Position numbers and translations under genes: made by a program. This document shows, one piece after another, positions 6,181 to 12,599 of a stretch of DNA of 21,309 nucleotides. The DNA lies in IMG/VR virus record IMGVR_UViG_3300030107_005390, positions 1 through 21,309 of that record; one strand, 5' to 3'. Under the pieces are notes generated by a model. That model was not told the DNA's origin and made no database searches. It was given only the letters and a program-made list of their open reading frames with translations. Numbering within the stretch: position 1 is the stretch's first letter; each line of letters begins with the position of its first letter. The stretch is from a virus.

Positions 6181-6606
6181 ATGTTTGAAGACTCATACGA
6201 TATAGATATTAGCAGAATTAAGAATTCAGACCGTATATGTTGGGAATATTCTGAAGAACGACCCATAGATGACCAAGATGAATGGTTTGAAGCAACTGGA
6301 GATATGTTTTGCAGACTATCTTCAATAACACAAGCTTTAGCAACTTGTAGTGATCATGTACACCTAGATGTAATTAAACCTTCAAATGTACTTGAATGGT
6401 ATTACAGACTAGATGCATTGTTTGATGCAGGTGTAGGATTCTTATTTGTAACTACTCCAGAAGGAGAAGTGCCTATAAGAATTACAATCAATGATATTAA
6501 AGACCATATTGGTCTTAGAATAGACGTAAATAATTGGGAGACAAATAAGTTTGACCACTCAATTAGAACAATAAGGATGCAAAATCACTTAAAAGAATTA
6601 CTTTGA
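6181..6606 (+). CDS. Hypothetical protein, 141 aa
   Basis: Unrecognised acidic soluble protein. The start at 6181 (MFEDSYDIDISRIK) is chosen because an upstream extension to 6034 would be antisense to the well-supported minus-strand gene and has a hydrophobic non-gene-like sequence. Residues are mixed helix and strand, with a stretch VLEWYYRLDALFDAGVGFLF followed by a strand-turn segment (GEVPIRITINDIKDH). The absence of a ribosome site and the close TATAAT suggest leaderless expression. It begins the operon that leads into the uracil-DNA glycosylase and polymerase genes. Confidence 0.65.
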   Translation: MFEDSYDIDISRIKNSDRICWEYSEERPIDDQDEWFEATGDMFCRLSSITQALATCSDHVHLDVIKPSNVLEWYYRLDALFDAGVGFLFVTTPEGEVPIRITINDIKDHIGLRIDVNNWETNKFDHSIRTIRMQNHLKELL

Positions 6607-6621
6607 CACAGGAGAAAACAA

Positions 6622-6939
6622 ATGTCACATGTCACAATGACAAAAATTAAAATGAAAACTTTTGACCTAGGCTACCCTAAAAAATGCACCATTAATGGAG
6701 ATATGGGAGTAGTTTGGAATGGGATGGACTCTTCTTTTGAAGAGCTAATAGACTTTGATATAGAGTTTATATTCCATGAAGCAGACCAAAAACCTGCTTA
6801 CCACGACGCAGTAACCTTCCAATCTGGAATAAATTCAGGTGGTGATACTGTTGCTTGGGAAGCATTGGAAATCATGATTAAAACAGTAACAGGATGTGAT
6901 ATCCGAGAATTTTGTGAAATAAACTGTGAAAGTTTCTAA
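6622..6939 (+). CDS. Hypothetical protein, 105 aa
   Basis: Unrecognised. ACAGGAGA precedes the ATG with good spacing. The sequence is mixed with a predicted beta-rich start (TKIKMKTFDLGYPKKC) and an acidic middle (EELIDFDIEFIFHEADQKP). It has three cysteines, two of them in the last 15 residues (CDIREFCEINCE), which might bind metal. It overlaps the uracil-DNA glycosylase gene by 14 bases, so the two are probably translationally coupled. Confidence 0.68.
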   Translation: MSHVTMTKIKMKTFDLGYPKKCTINGDMGVVWNGMDSSFEELIDFDIEFIFHEADQKPAYHDAVTFQSGINSGGDTVAWEALEIMIKTVTGCDIREFCEINCESF

Positions 6940-7621
6940 TCAAAAAGAAATATGGGATAGCAATGAATGTGAACATTGCACAAAATGTGAATTAAACGAA
7001 CAAGCAACAAACGTGTGCATACCTACAGTATTTTATGATTTATCTGTAGGTTTACTCGATAAGTTTTGTCCTGTGTTACTTATATTAGGACAAAACCCAG
7101 GTTGGCATGAAGACCAGGCCAATGAACCGTTTGTAGGTAGAAGTGGTCAAATACTTAAAAAAGCATACCTAGGTGGTACAAAAATAGAAGAAAAGACACA
7201 CATATACCTAGGTAATGGTGTCAGGTGTCACACAACAAATAACGAGATACCTAAACCAAGACACTATGTTGAATGTAACCAATATTTAATTGAAGACTTA
7301 AAAAAATATAAGCCTGACTTAATTATTACTTTAGGTGCGCCAATGACTACATCTTTTTATAAGAATATACTTGGCATACCAAAAATAAACTTACAGAACT
7401 CTTTCTCTTTAAATGGTAACTTGTACACAGAAGAAGACCACAAGATAACTGGAGTGGGGGATTTCAATTTGTTTAGCACATACCATCCTGCAGCAGTGAT
7501 GAGAAACAACAACTTCATAAATAGTGTACACTCTCACATGCAGTTAGTAGCAGATTGCATAGATGGAACAATGGCTAAACCTTCAAAACCTAAAGTAATA
7601 CCAACACGATCACCGAAATGA
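6926..7621 (+). CDS. Uracil-DNA glycosylase, 4Fe-4S family 4/5 type, 231 aa
   Basis: Removes uracil from DNA by cleaving the N-glycosidic bond, the first step of base excision repair. Visible motifs: iron-sulfur cysteines C15, C18 and C21 with C101 and C117 further on (four of these five would be the ligands); active-site loop GQNPGWHED at 55-63; uracil pocket NEPFVGRSG at 66-74; and HPAAVMRN at 187-194. These are the family 4 order and spacing; the second loop residue is Gln-Asn where many members have Glu-Ala. Length is normal. The start is GTG 6926, as no in-frame ATG occurs before the first cysteine; the ribosome site is weak and coupling to the preceding gene is likely. The gene lies directly before the polymerase gene, fitting a replication-repair role. 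One AGTGGGGG copy lies at 7453. Confidence 0.88.
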   Translation: MKVSNQKEIWDSNECEHCTKCELNEQATNVCIPTVFYDLSVGLLDKFCPVLLILGQNPGWHEDQANEPFVGRSGQILKKAYLGGTKIEEKTHIYLGNGVRCHTTNNEIPKPRHYVECNQYLIEDLKKYKPDLIITLGAPMTTSFYKNILGIPKINLQNSFSLNGNLYTEEDHKITGVGDFNLFSTYHPAAVMRNNNFINSVHSHMQLVADCIDGTMAKPSKPKVIPTRSPK

Positions 7622-7902
7622 ATTTAAGAGACCATCCAGAAGTACAAATATTATTAGCAGAAATCGATAATCTTCTATTACAAAAAGAAGAGATGTTAGA
7701 ACTAATAGAAACCGTAACCGACCAAATCATCAGAGCAAAATTAGACTATGAAAGAATGTTATCTTATATAGAAAGCTTTGATGATATTCCAGTAATCGTA
7801 AAACCCCCCACTCTCAGAATAGAAGACATAGCAGACACAGTAGCAAGTATCGAGGCATTCATGGAATATGAAGACGACCTCGAAAAATTCGAACAGGAGT
7901 AA
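7618..7902 (+). CDS. Small acidic coiled-coil protein, 94 aa
   Basis: Starts in an ATGA overlap with the glycosylase stop. The first 50 residues are a likely coiled coil (ILLAEIDNLLLQKEEMLELI), then a short strand with Pro-Pro, and a very acidic tail (YEDDLEKFEQE). No family recognised. It sits between the uracil-DNA glycosylase and DNA polymerase genes and may be a polymerase accessory factor, which is inference from position only. A minus-oriented AGTGGGGG copy lies at 7805-7812 and forces a Pro-Pro pair encoded CCC CCC. Confidence 0.7.
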   Translation: MNLRDHPEVQILLAEIDNLLLQKEEMLELIETVTDQIIRAKLDYERMLSYIESFDDIPVIVKPPTLRIEDIADTVASIEAFMEYEDDLEKFEQE

Positions 7903-7905
7903 AAC

Positions 7906-10020
7906 ATGGACACTCGAATTATTAGTCTCGACATCGAGACATACGGTGCTGTCGAACAGGGACAAAGAGGCAACTTCCTACCTAAGCAGACTGTATTTCA
8001 TCCAACAAAATCTATAGACGTAGATAATGTTGAACTAAAAGATTTAATAGTTTGTGCCTCAATCACATTAGTTAAGGAAGACCAATGCGAGATTCAGAGA
8101 AAGCTATGGAGTCCGCAAGACTCAGAGCACACGAAATCGAGGACAATGACACAAGAAATCTTGCCCTCACACAAATTACTATCGCAAGCGCAATCATCGT
8201 TGCAATTGAAGAACTTATCACCGACAGAGACAATGGTGTTCAATCTATCACACTTAACTGATAGAAACAGATTAAGAAACTGGTTATCTCATAGTGAGGT
8301 AATCATTGGAATGAACTTACCATTTGATATTCAATATTTAAGAAAAGATCCTTTTTTCAAGTTTGCATTAGAAAAACAAAAACTAATTGACTTATCAATA
8401 ATTAATTACTTACATGATGAAACTAGACAAGAAAGAAGTCTCAAAAACTTAGGACCAATACTTAGAACACATTCATATGAAAACACGTTAAAAGAATCAA
8501 GATTTAAAACTTCAACATCAGAAGAACTTTATGAGTATAACGCACAGGACACACATAACACAGTATTAGCAATAAAAGAACTTGCTAGAAGAATAGAAAA
8601 AGATCATCCTGATTCAGACAAAGCATCTGAATTTTGTTTGGATTTCTATTCTGATTTATTATGGACAATTATTCGTATGTCTGAAACAGGCATATGCATG
8701 AACGACTTTGCACTTGTAAAATTAGAAAAAGATTTATTAGAAAGATGTAAAATTGCTAATGAGAAATCAGAAAAGCAAGGCTATCCTCTTGAAGGAGAAG
8801 GTAGTGGTAAAGCAAAGCAACAACTTATGGATGATGCTATTGATTTAATTGGAAATTGGATTCGTGATGATTTAGATTTAACTCCTTCAAAAGGATTAGT
8901 AAGTTTTACAGATTCAAATAGAAATAAGATCCATCATGCTTTAATAACGTTAGAGATTGAAGGCAATACTTTTGATGACGAGTTAGATAAAAAGCTTAGA
9001 TTAGAACTGATTGAAATTTTTGAGCATGCAAAAACACATGCAAGTGCTCAAAAGATTGTAAGCAGCTATACTTATCCTTTATTAAGACATAGAAGAAATA
9101 AGCCTGAAGATAAATCATCAAAACTTGTTGCTTTCAAAGGCAAAGCAATGGCTTTTCCGACTTGGTATGCTACTCCAACATATGCAAAAAATAATGAGGG
9201 TGGAAGCGGAGGGACCTTACAGGGGCGTATAACCTGTAAGAAACCATCGGCCCAAACCTTTCCACCTATTATTAAAGATTGCATATGTAGTAGATTTGGG
9301 GGTGGAAAGATAGTATCTATGGACTTGTCGCAGATAGAACTGCGTGTAGCAGGGCTTCTCTCAGGAGACCCTGCGTTCATAGATGCTTACCAAAATGGTG
9401 CAGATCTACATGAAGAGAGAGCAAGACAACTCTTTGATGATGTTGATGACCCTGGTATGTATCACGAAAGAAGACAAGTAGGTAAGATGGTCAACTTTGC
9501 TGACCTATTTCGTGCAGGATCAGGAATAATTCGTAAACAAGTTAGAGGAATGTCAGGATTAGAATTATGCGGTGACCTTTGTGATGAAATTGTAGCGAAA
9601 AGAAAAGAACATAGACCGCTACTATGGAAGTTTCAAGAAAAACTTATTAAAGAAGCAAGAAGTAATAAGAAATTAATATTACCCTTCACAGGACAGTCAC
9701 GTTATTTTATGGGTGGTGAAAAATATGAAATCAATGAGATTGTTAACTTCCCCATTCAAACTACTGCAAGTAATACATTAGTAAGCATTCAAAATTACAT
9801 CCATAAATCAATGGCTAGTTTGAATGCACCTAATCCAGACATTCATATGTTCCTAAACATTTATGATGCTATATATTTTGATGTTAGAAATGAAAAAGCA
9901 GAAGAAGATTTAATGTATTTAGTGAATCAAGCTGTTAAGTTTGTGCAAGATGAAGGATATTGGGGTATGATTTCACAATATTATGGAAACGATATACCTT
10001 TGGAGTATGATTGGTCATGA
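7906..10020 (+). CDS. Family A DNA polymerase with 3'-5' exonuclease, 704 aa
   Basis: Replicative phage polymerase related to the Pol I/T7 family. Exonuclease motifs: LDIETYG with D9 and E11; GMNLPFDIQYL with D141; YNAQD with Y211 and D215. Polymerase motif A is MDLSQIELR with D473 and E478. Motif B is RRQVGKMVNFADLFRAG with R523, K527 and F531. Motif C is NIYDAIYFDV with D654. By eye alignment to E. coli Pol I, the usual O-helix Tyr-Gly is Phe-Arg (535-536) and the usual His-Asp-Glu of motif C is Tyr-Asp-Ala (653-655); both metal-binding Asp residues remain. Phe at the 762-equivalent position would favour discrimination against ddNTPs. Residues about 60-105 do not look like polymerase sequence and coincide with an alternative-frame ORF. 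CAGGAG precedes the ATG. The stop overlaps the next ATG. Confidence 0.92.
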   Translation: MDTRIISLDIETYGAVEQGQRGNFLPKQTVFHPTKSIDVDNVELKDLIVCASITLVKEDQCEIQRKLWSPQDSEHTKSRTMTQEILPSHKLLSQAQSSLQLKNLSPTETMVFNLSHLTDRNRLRNWLSHSEVIIGMNLPFDIQYLRKDPFFKFALEKQKLIDLSIINYLHDETRQERSLKNLGPILRTHSYENTLKESRFKTSTSEELYEYNAQDTHNTVLAIKELARRIEKDHPDSDKASEFCLDFYSDLLWTIIRMSETGICMNDFALVKLEKDLLERCKIANEKSEKQGYPLEGEGSGKAKQQLMDDAIDLIGNWIRDDLDLTPSKGLVSFTDSNRNKIHHALITLEIEGNTFDDELDKKLRLELIEIFEHAKTHASAQKIVSSYTYPLLRHRRNKPEDKSSKLVAFKGKAMAFPTWYATPTYAKNNEGGSGGTLQGRITCKKPSAQTFPPIIKDCICSRFGGGKIVSMDLSQIELRVAGLLSGDPAFIDAYQNGADLHEERARQLFDDVDDPGMYHERRQVGKMVNFADLFRAGSGIIRKQVRGMSGLELCGDLCDEIVAKRKEHRPLLWKFQEKLIKEARSNKKLILPFTGQSRYFMGGEKYEINEIVNFPIQTTASNTLVSIQNYIHKSMASLNAPNPDIHMFLNIYDAIYFDVRNEKAEEDLMYLVNQAVKFVQDEGYWGMISQYYGNDIPLEYDWS
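8085..8261 (+). CDS. Candidate overprinted small gene inside the polymerase gene, 58 aa
   Basis: This ORF lies wholly inside the polymerase gene in a different frame. It has AAGGAAG 4 bases upstream of ATG and ends at TGA 8259-8261. The product looks like a normal helical protein: a charged N-terminal half (MRDSEKAMESARLRAHEIED) then a helix ALTQITIASAIIVAIEELI. Its codons (many NNC such as ATC, GAC, CTC) form a natural set, whereas the polymerase frame through the same bases gives a Ser/Gln/Leu-rich linker without family character. The polymerase frame resumes with normal sequence afterwards (TMVFNL). I infer overprinting, or an inserted small gene tolerated as a linker in the exonuclease domain. 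No similarity to a known protein recognised. Confidence 0.45.
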   Translation: MRDSEKAMESARLRAHEIEDNDTRNLALTQITIASAIIVAIEELITDRDNGVQSITLN

Positions 10021-10286
10021 ATGAAGACCGTGTAATTGAACTGCTAAATGCAGGATATAGTATTTCTGAAGTAGCTGAAGAACTCGAAGTTAAATCAAAA
10101 AACCTATATCACATAGCAAAAAAGCACAAACTTCCTTACAATTCACCCATAAAAGTGGGGGGACCAAAGGAAAAGAGGATCATAAGACTATTTAATTCCG
10201 GATTTTCATACGAAGACATAGGAAAGATCTTTTCGCAATCCCCAATGAATATAAAGAAAATAATTAAAAGGCAACAAGAGAAGTGA
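10017..10286 (+). CDS. Tandem helix-turn-helix protein, 89 aa
   Basis: Two similar helix-turn-helix units follow one another: RVIELLNAGYSISEVAEEL with a recognition-type helix after it, and RIIRLFNSGFSYEDIGKIF likewise. The pattern (hydrophobic helix, Gly-Tyr or Gly-Phe, Ser, then E/D-VA or DI) is that of resolvase-type or terminase-type HTH modules, so DNA binding is likely. The arrangement suggests an internal duplication. ATG 10017 overlaps the polymerase stop (ATGA); a TTG at 10011 is an alternative start. The C-terminus is Lys-rich. It could be a transcription regulator or a DNA-site recogniser. An AGTGGGGG copy lies in the linker between the two units. Confidence 0.72.
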   Translation: MNEDRVIELLNAGYSISEVAEELEVKSKNLYHIAKKHKLPYNSPIKVGGPKEKRIIRLFNSGFSYEDIGKIFSQSPMNIKKIIKRQQEK

Positions 10287-10786
10287 AAAAAGAGTGGACT
10301 ATCGTTCAGGATACAAGGGAGCGTAAACCCTTGAAATTCCCTGCCAATTTAAAAATTCTTGACGATACTACACCCCCACATAAGCAGCGGATGGTCACTG
10401 TAAGACTTCATACAGTGGAAGAGAAGCTAGAAGCAGGTGACTATTTGTTGCGTGGGCATGAAGGTAAGACTATAATCGAGCGTAAAGGTAGTCTGCGTGA
10501 GATTGCCAAGAACTGTCTTAATGAAAAGGATCGAGTAAGATTCATCAAAGCTTTGACAAAACTGAGGGACGCATGCGATCATCCAGTAGTGATGCTCGAA
10601 GGGACTCCACTAGAAATGGAAAAGCCATGCAAGAATGTACATTCACCTGCTGCTGCAGTCGATGCGTTCATGAGACTTATGAGAGAGTACAAAACAGAAC
10701 TAATATTAATACCCGGAAAAACTTACAGTCATAGAAGGGCATGTGCTATCTGGGTAGCAAGACTGCTAATTAACGGAGCAATTTAA
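10283..10786 (+). CDS. ERCC4 (XPF/MUS81)-type nuclease, 167 aa
   Basis: Structure-specific endonuclease domain acting on branched DNA. Visible motifs: VQDTRER with D10 and R12-E13; LEAGDYLL with G52-D53; and IIERKGS with E66-R67-K68, the ERK signature of the ERCC4 domain. The usual third acidic residue after ERK (ERKxxxD) is replaced (ERKGSLRE), though a Glu is in place one residue later. The protein is little more than the nuclease domain, without the HhH2 tail of cellular members. The start is GTG in a GTGA overlap with the previous gene; its ribosome site is weak, so translational coupling is likely. It fits with the polymerase and other repair genes as a resolvase or flap-processing enzyme. 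Confidence 0.82.
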   Translation: MKKEWTIVQDTRERKPLKFPANLKILDDTTPPHKQRMVTVRLHTVEEKLEAGDYLLRGHEGKTIIERKGSLREIAKNCLNEKDRVRFIKALTKLRDACDHPVVMLEGTPLEMEKPCKNVHSPAAAVDAFMRLMREYKTELILIPGKTYSHRRACAIWVARLLINGAI

Positions 10787-10787
10787 A

Positions 10788-11435
10788 ATGGCATTTAACA
10801 ATACGATGATTTTTAACGAACCTGCAATTGGTTCACCTGCAGGAACATGGGGTTCAAACCTTTTTGTAATTCATAATGCTGCACATGTAGAAGATACAAA
10901 ATGGAACGAACCTAATTACTTAGTTGGTGCATACACTGACGGAGTAGGTGCTGATGGTACTAACTCACAAGAAATTGTAGTACCTGATGCAGGTCTTAAT
11001 CTAGAATTATATATTGTTCAAGACGATGCAGCATCTGCAGCAGACCGTACTGTTCTTTGTGGTGTCTTTGGTAAAGTGCCTAAGAAAGAAGGAGTCACTG
11101 GCATTGATCGTAAATGGCCAAGTGATGTAGGTTCAGGAACTGCAGCTTCAACTGTATTCGGTGACCCAACTGATATGTGGGTACCTCTTCAAAATATGGA
11201 AGCAACTTGGGTAGCTAAAGATAATGCTAATGAAACTACTGAACAATGTGAAACAGTTTCACTTCAAACAGATGCCACTCTTCAACCTGTTAAGTTTGAT
11301 GTGGGTTCTACAGATTGGTTTATGTATAAGCGTACTAGTGTATACCTTGCAGGTTGCACTAGTGTATGTGTAGGTATCCAAAGTAAAGACAGTCTAGATG
11401 CTAATGCAATGATTGTCGGAAGGTTTGTAGGCTAA
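10788..11435 (+). CDS. Possible virion protein, 215 aa
   Basis: No family recognised. The sequence is beta-rich and low in Lys, rich in Ala, Gly, Thr, Asp and Val (IGSPAGTWGSNLFVIHNAA; DGVGADGTNSQEIVVPDAG; AATGW-like turns), a composition common in phage structural and decoration proteins. There is no signal peptide or membrane segment. CGGAG lies 10 bases before the ATG. The gene begins a chain of TAATG-linked genes (10788 to 11909), in which two tiny basic proteins and then the membrane cassette follow. A virion role is inference from composition and context. Confidence 0.5.
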   Translation: MAFNNTMIFNEPAIGSPAGTWGSNLFVIHNAAHVEDTKWNEPNYLVGAYTDGVGADGTNSQEIVVPDAGLNLELYIVQDDAASAADRTVLCGVFGKVPKKEGVTGIDRKWPSDVGSGTAASTVFGDPTDMWVPLQNMEATWVAKDNANETTEQCETVSLQTDATLQPVKFDVGSTDWFMYKRTSVYLAGCTSVCVGIQSKDSLDANAMIVGRFVG

Positions 11436-11530
11436 TGGCATCATCTTACAAAGAAAAGAAAAAGAAAAAGAAAGTTTCTACCAAGAAATCTCCACTAAGA
11501 AAACCATCTAAAAAGAAAGGTTATAAGTAA
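11435..11530 (+). CDS. Tiny lysine-rich protein, 31 aa
   Basis: The ATG overlaps the previous stop in TAATG, and its own stop overlaps the next start in the same way. The product is almost a polycation (MASSYKEKKKKKKVSTKK then SPLRKPSKKKGYK), about half Lys plus Arg. It should bind nucleic acid or an acidic protein. Phage DNA-condensing or histone-like peptides are one possibility. No homolog recognised. Confidence 0.6.
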   Translation: MASSYKEKKKKKKVSTKKSPLRKPSKKKGYK

Positions 11531-11676
11531 TGGGACGAAAACAAGAAGAACAAAAAAAGAGTGGCAAAGCTTCTCCTAAACGCAAACGAAGATCTCGAAA
11601 AAAACAATCTCCTGGAGCCGGTGCAGGATCTATGAGTAGACGAACTGCTGGATCTAAACAAGGCGGTAAGGGATAA
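11530..11676 (+). CDS. Small Arg/Lys-rich protein, 48 aa
   Basis: Linked by TAATG at both ends. The first half is very basic (KSGKASPKRKRRSRKKQS) and the second half is Gly/Ser/Arg-rich and probably disordered (PGAGAGSMSRRTAGSKQGG). Such composition suits nucleic-acid condensation, RNA binding or scaffolding of a virion component. The gene is in the correct frame relative to both neighbours for reinitiation. It is distinct from the peptide before it but of the same character, so the two may act together. Confidence 0.6.
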   Translation: MGRKQEEQKKSGKASPKRKRRSRKKQSPGAGAGSMSRRTAGSKQGGKG

Positions 11677-11909
11677 TGTCCGAAGGACCTTGGGAAACTC
11701 ACCAAGGAGGAACAAACGGTTGGCAAGAGTACAAACGACTCGTAGTAAACGAGTTGGATCGTGCTAACAATCGTCTTGATCTATTGGACAAACGACTTAA
11801 CCACATAGATAGGTCTATCACTGAGTTAAAGACTAAGATGTATGTAATATCTGGTGCCACAGCCATGATATTCTCTGGTATACTTAGTCTCCTACTCAAA
11901 TTCGTATGA
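11676..11909 (+). CDS. Coiled-coil plus C-terminal membrane anchor protein, XhlA-like, 77 aa
   Basis: A short soluble N-terminus is followed by a heptad-rich helix (NELDRANNRLDLLDKRLNHIDRSITELK, residues about 26-53) and one C-terminal membrane segment (VISGATAMIFSGILSLLLKFV). This is the layout of XhlA-type phage proteins, which associate with the membrane and assist holins in lysis. AAGGCGG and AAGGGA lie before the ATG. The next gene encodes a lipoprotein-like membrane protein, so a lysis or envelope cassette is likely. The XhlA name rests on architecture alone. Confidence 0.68.
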   Translation: MSEGPWETHQGGTNGWQEYKRLVVNELDRANNRLDLLDKRLNHIDRSITELKTKMYVISGATAMIFSGILSLLLKFV

Positions 11910-12307
11910 TAAAAAAGACCCTTATAATTTTGACCCTCTCTCTCTTAGGAGGATGCGGTGTTGATAATCTTTTCAACACTCAACCGACGGGTGGATTGCA
12001 AAATACCGTTACGGAAGCAGTAACATCCTCCATACCTAATAACCTCTCAATGCTTAGCGGCATTGGGGGGATTTCAATTCTCGGTGGAATTGCTCTACTT
12101 GTAGTATCAGGTGGACGTAAAGGTTGGTACGCTATTCTTGGTGGGATAGCGTTAATCTTTATTAACACTTTACTACAAGAGTACTTCCACTACATCGCAC
12201 TCCCGATCATCGTAGTATCAGGAGTAATCTCTGCACTCTGGGCAATCAAATGTTTTGGTCAGGTGCGTATCGTTAAACTCAAGAAGAAGGAATTTCCAAA
12301 TGAGTAA
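11906..12307 (+). CDS. Lipoprotein-like multi-span membrane protein, 133 aa
   Basis: The N-terminus is a lipoprotein signal: positive start MIKK, hydrophobic core LIILTLSLL, and lipobox LGGC with the Cys at residue 17. Two or three further membrane segments follow (about 53-68, 73-90 and 97-116), and the C-terminus is basic (VRIVKLKKKEF). Multi-span lipoproteins of this type are unusual. ATG overlaps the previous stop (ATGA, here ATGATAAAA). Position in the membrane cassette suggests a spanin-like, holin-like or superinfection-exclusion role; which one cannot be said. Confidence 0.65.
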   Translation: MIKKTLIILTLSLLGGCGVDNLFNTQPTGGLQNTVTEAVTSSIPNNLSMLSGIGGISILGGIALLVVSGGRKGWYAILGGIALIFINTLLQEYFHYIALPIIVVSGVISALWAIKCFGQVRIVKLKKKEFPNE

Positions 12308-12467
12308 TAAAGAATGTTGTAATGACATGGTTCAAAATATGATGTCCAAGATGGGCGTAAATAGAAGTATGCTAATCACACTAGCTCTTCTACCATTTGC
12401 TTGGGATGGAGTTACATGGGTAGCAGGTGCTGTCCGTTCACTCTGGAACTTAGTCGCTAGCGTCTAA
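12300..12467 (+). CDS. Small membrane protein, 55 aa
   Basis: ATG 12300 follows AGAAGGAA and overlaps the stop of the preceding gene by 8 bases. An earlier in-frame start at 12255 lacks a ribosome site. The N-terminus has a vicinal Cys-Cys (KECCNDMVQNMMSKMG), then one hydrophobic stretch from about residue 24 to 43 (LITLALLPFAWDGVTWVAGA). It is a candidate holin or holin-like component of the cassette. Confidence 0.6.
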   Translation: MSNKECCNDMVQNMMSKMGVNRSMLITLALLPFAWDGVTWVAGAVRSLWNLVASV

Positions 12468-12476
12468 GGAGAAACC

Positions 12477-12575
12477 ATGGAAAACTTATGGTTAACAGTA
12501 GTCTTATGCGCAGCCTCATTTGTTTGTGGCATGTGGCTTAAAGACAAAGTAATGACTTGGATTAACAGAGGTTAA
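12477..12575 (+). CDS. Membrane microprotein, 32 aa
   Basis: Preceded by AAGGAGAAACC with good spacing. One N-terminal membrane segment (LWLTVVLCAASFVCGMWL), then a short basic tail (KDKVMTWINRG). It closes the run of four consecutive small membrane-protein genes from 11676 to 12575. Function unknown. Confidence 0.62.
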   Translation: MENLWLTVVLCAASFVCGMWLKDKVMTWINRG

Positions 12576-12599
12576 TTCACACAACACAGGAGAAAAGTA

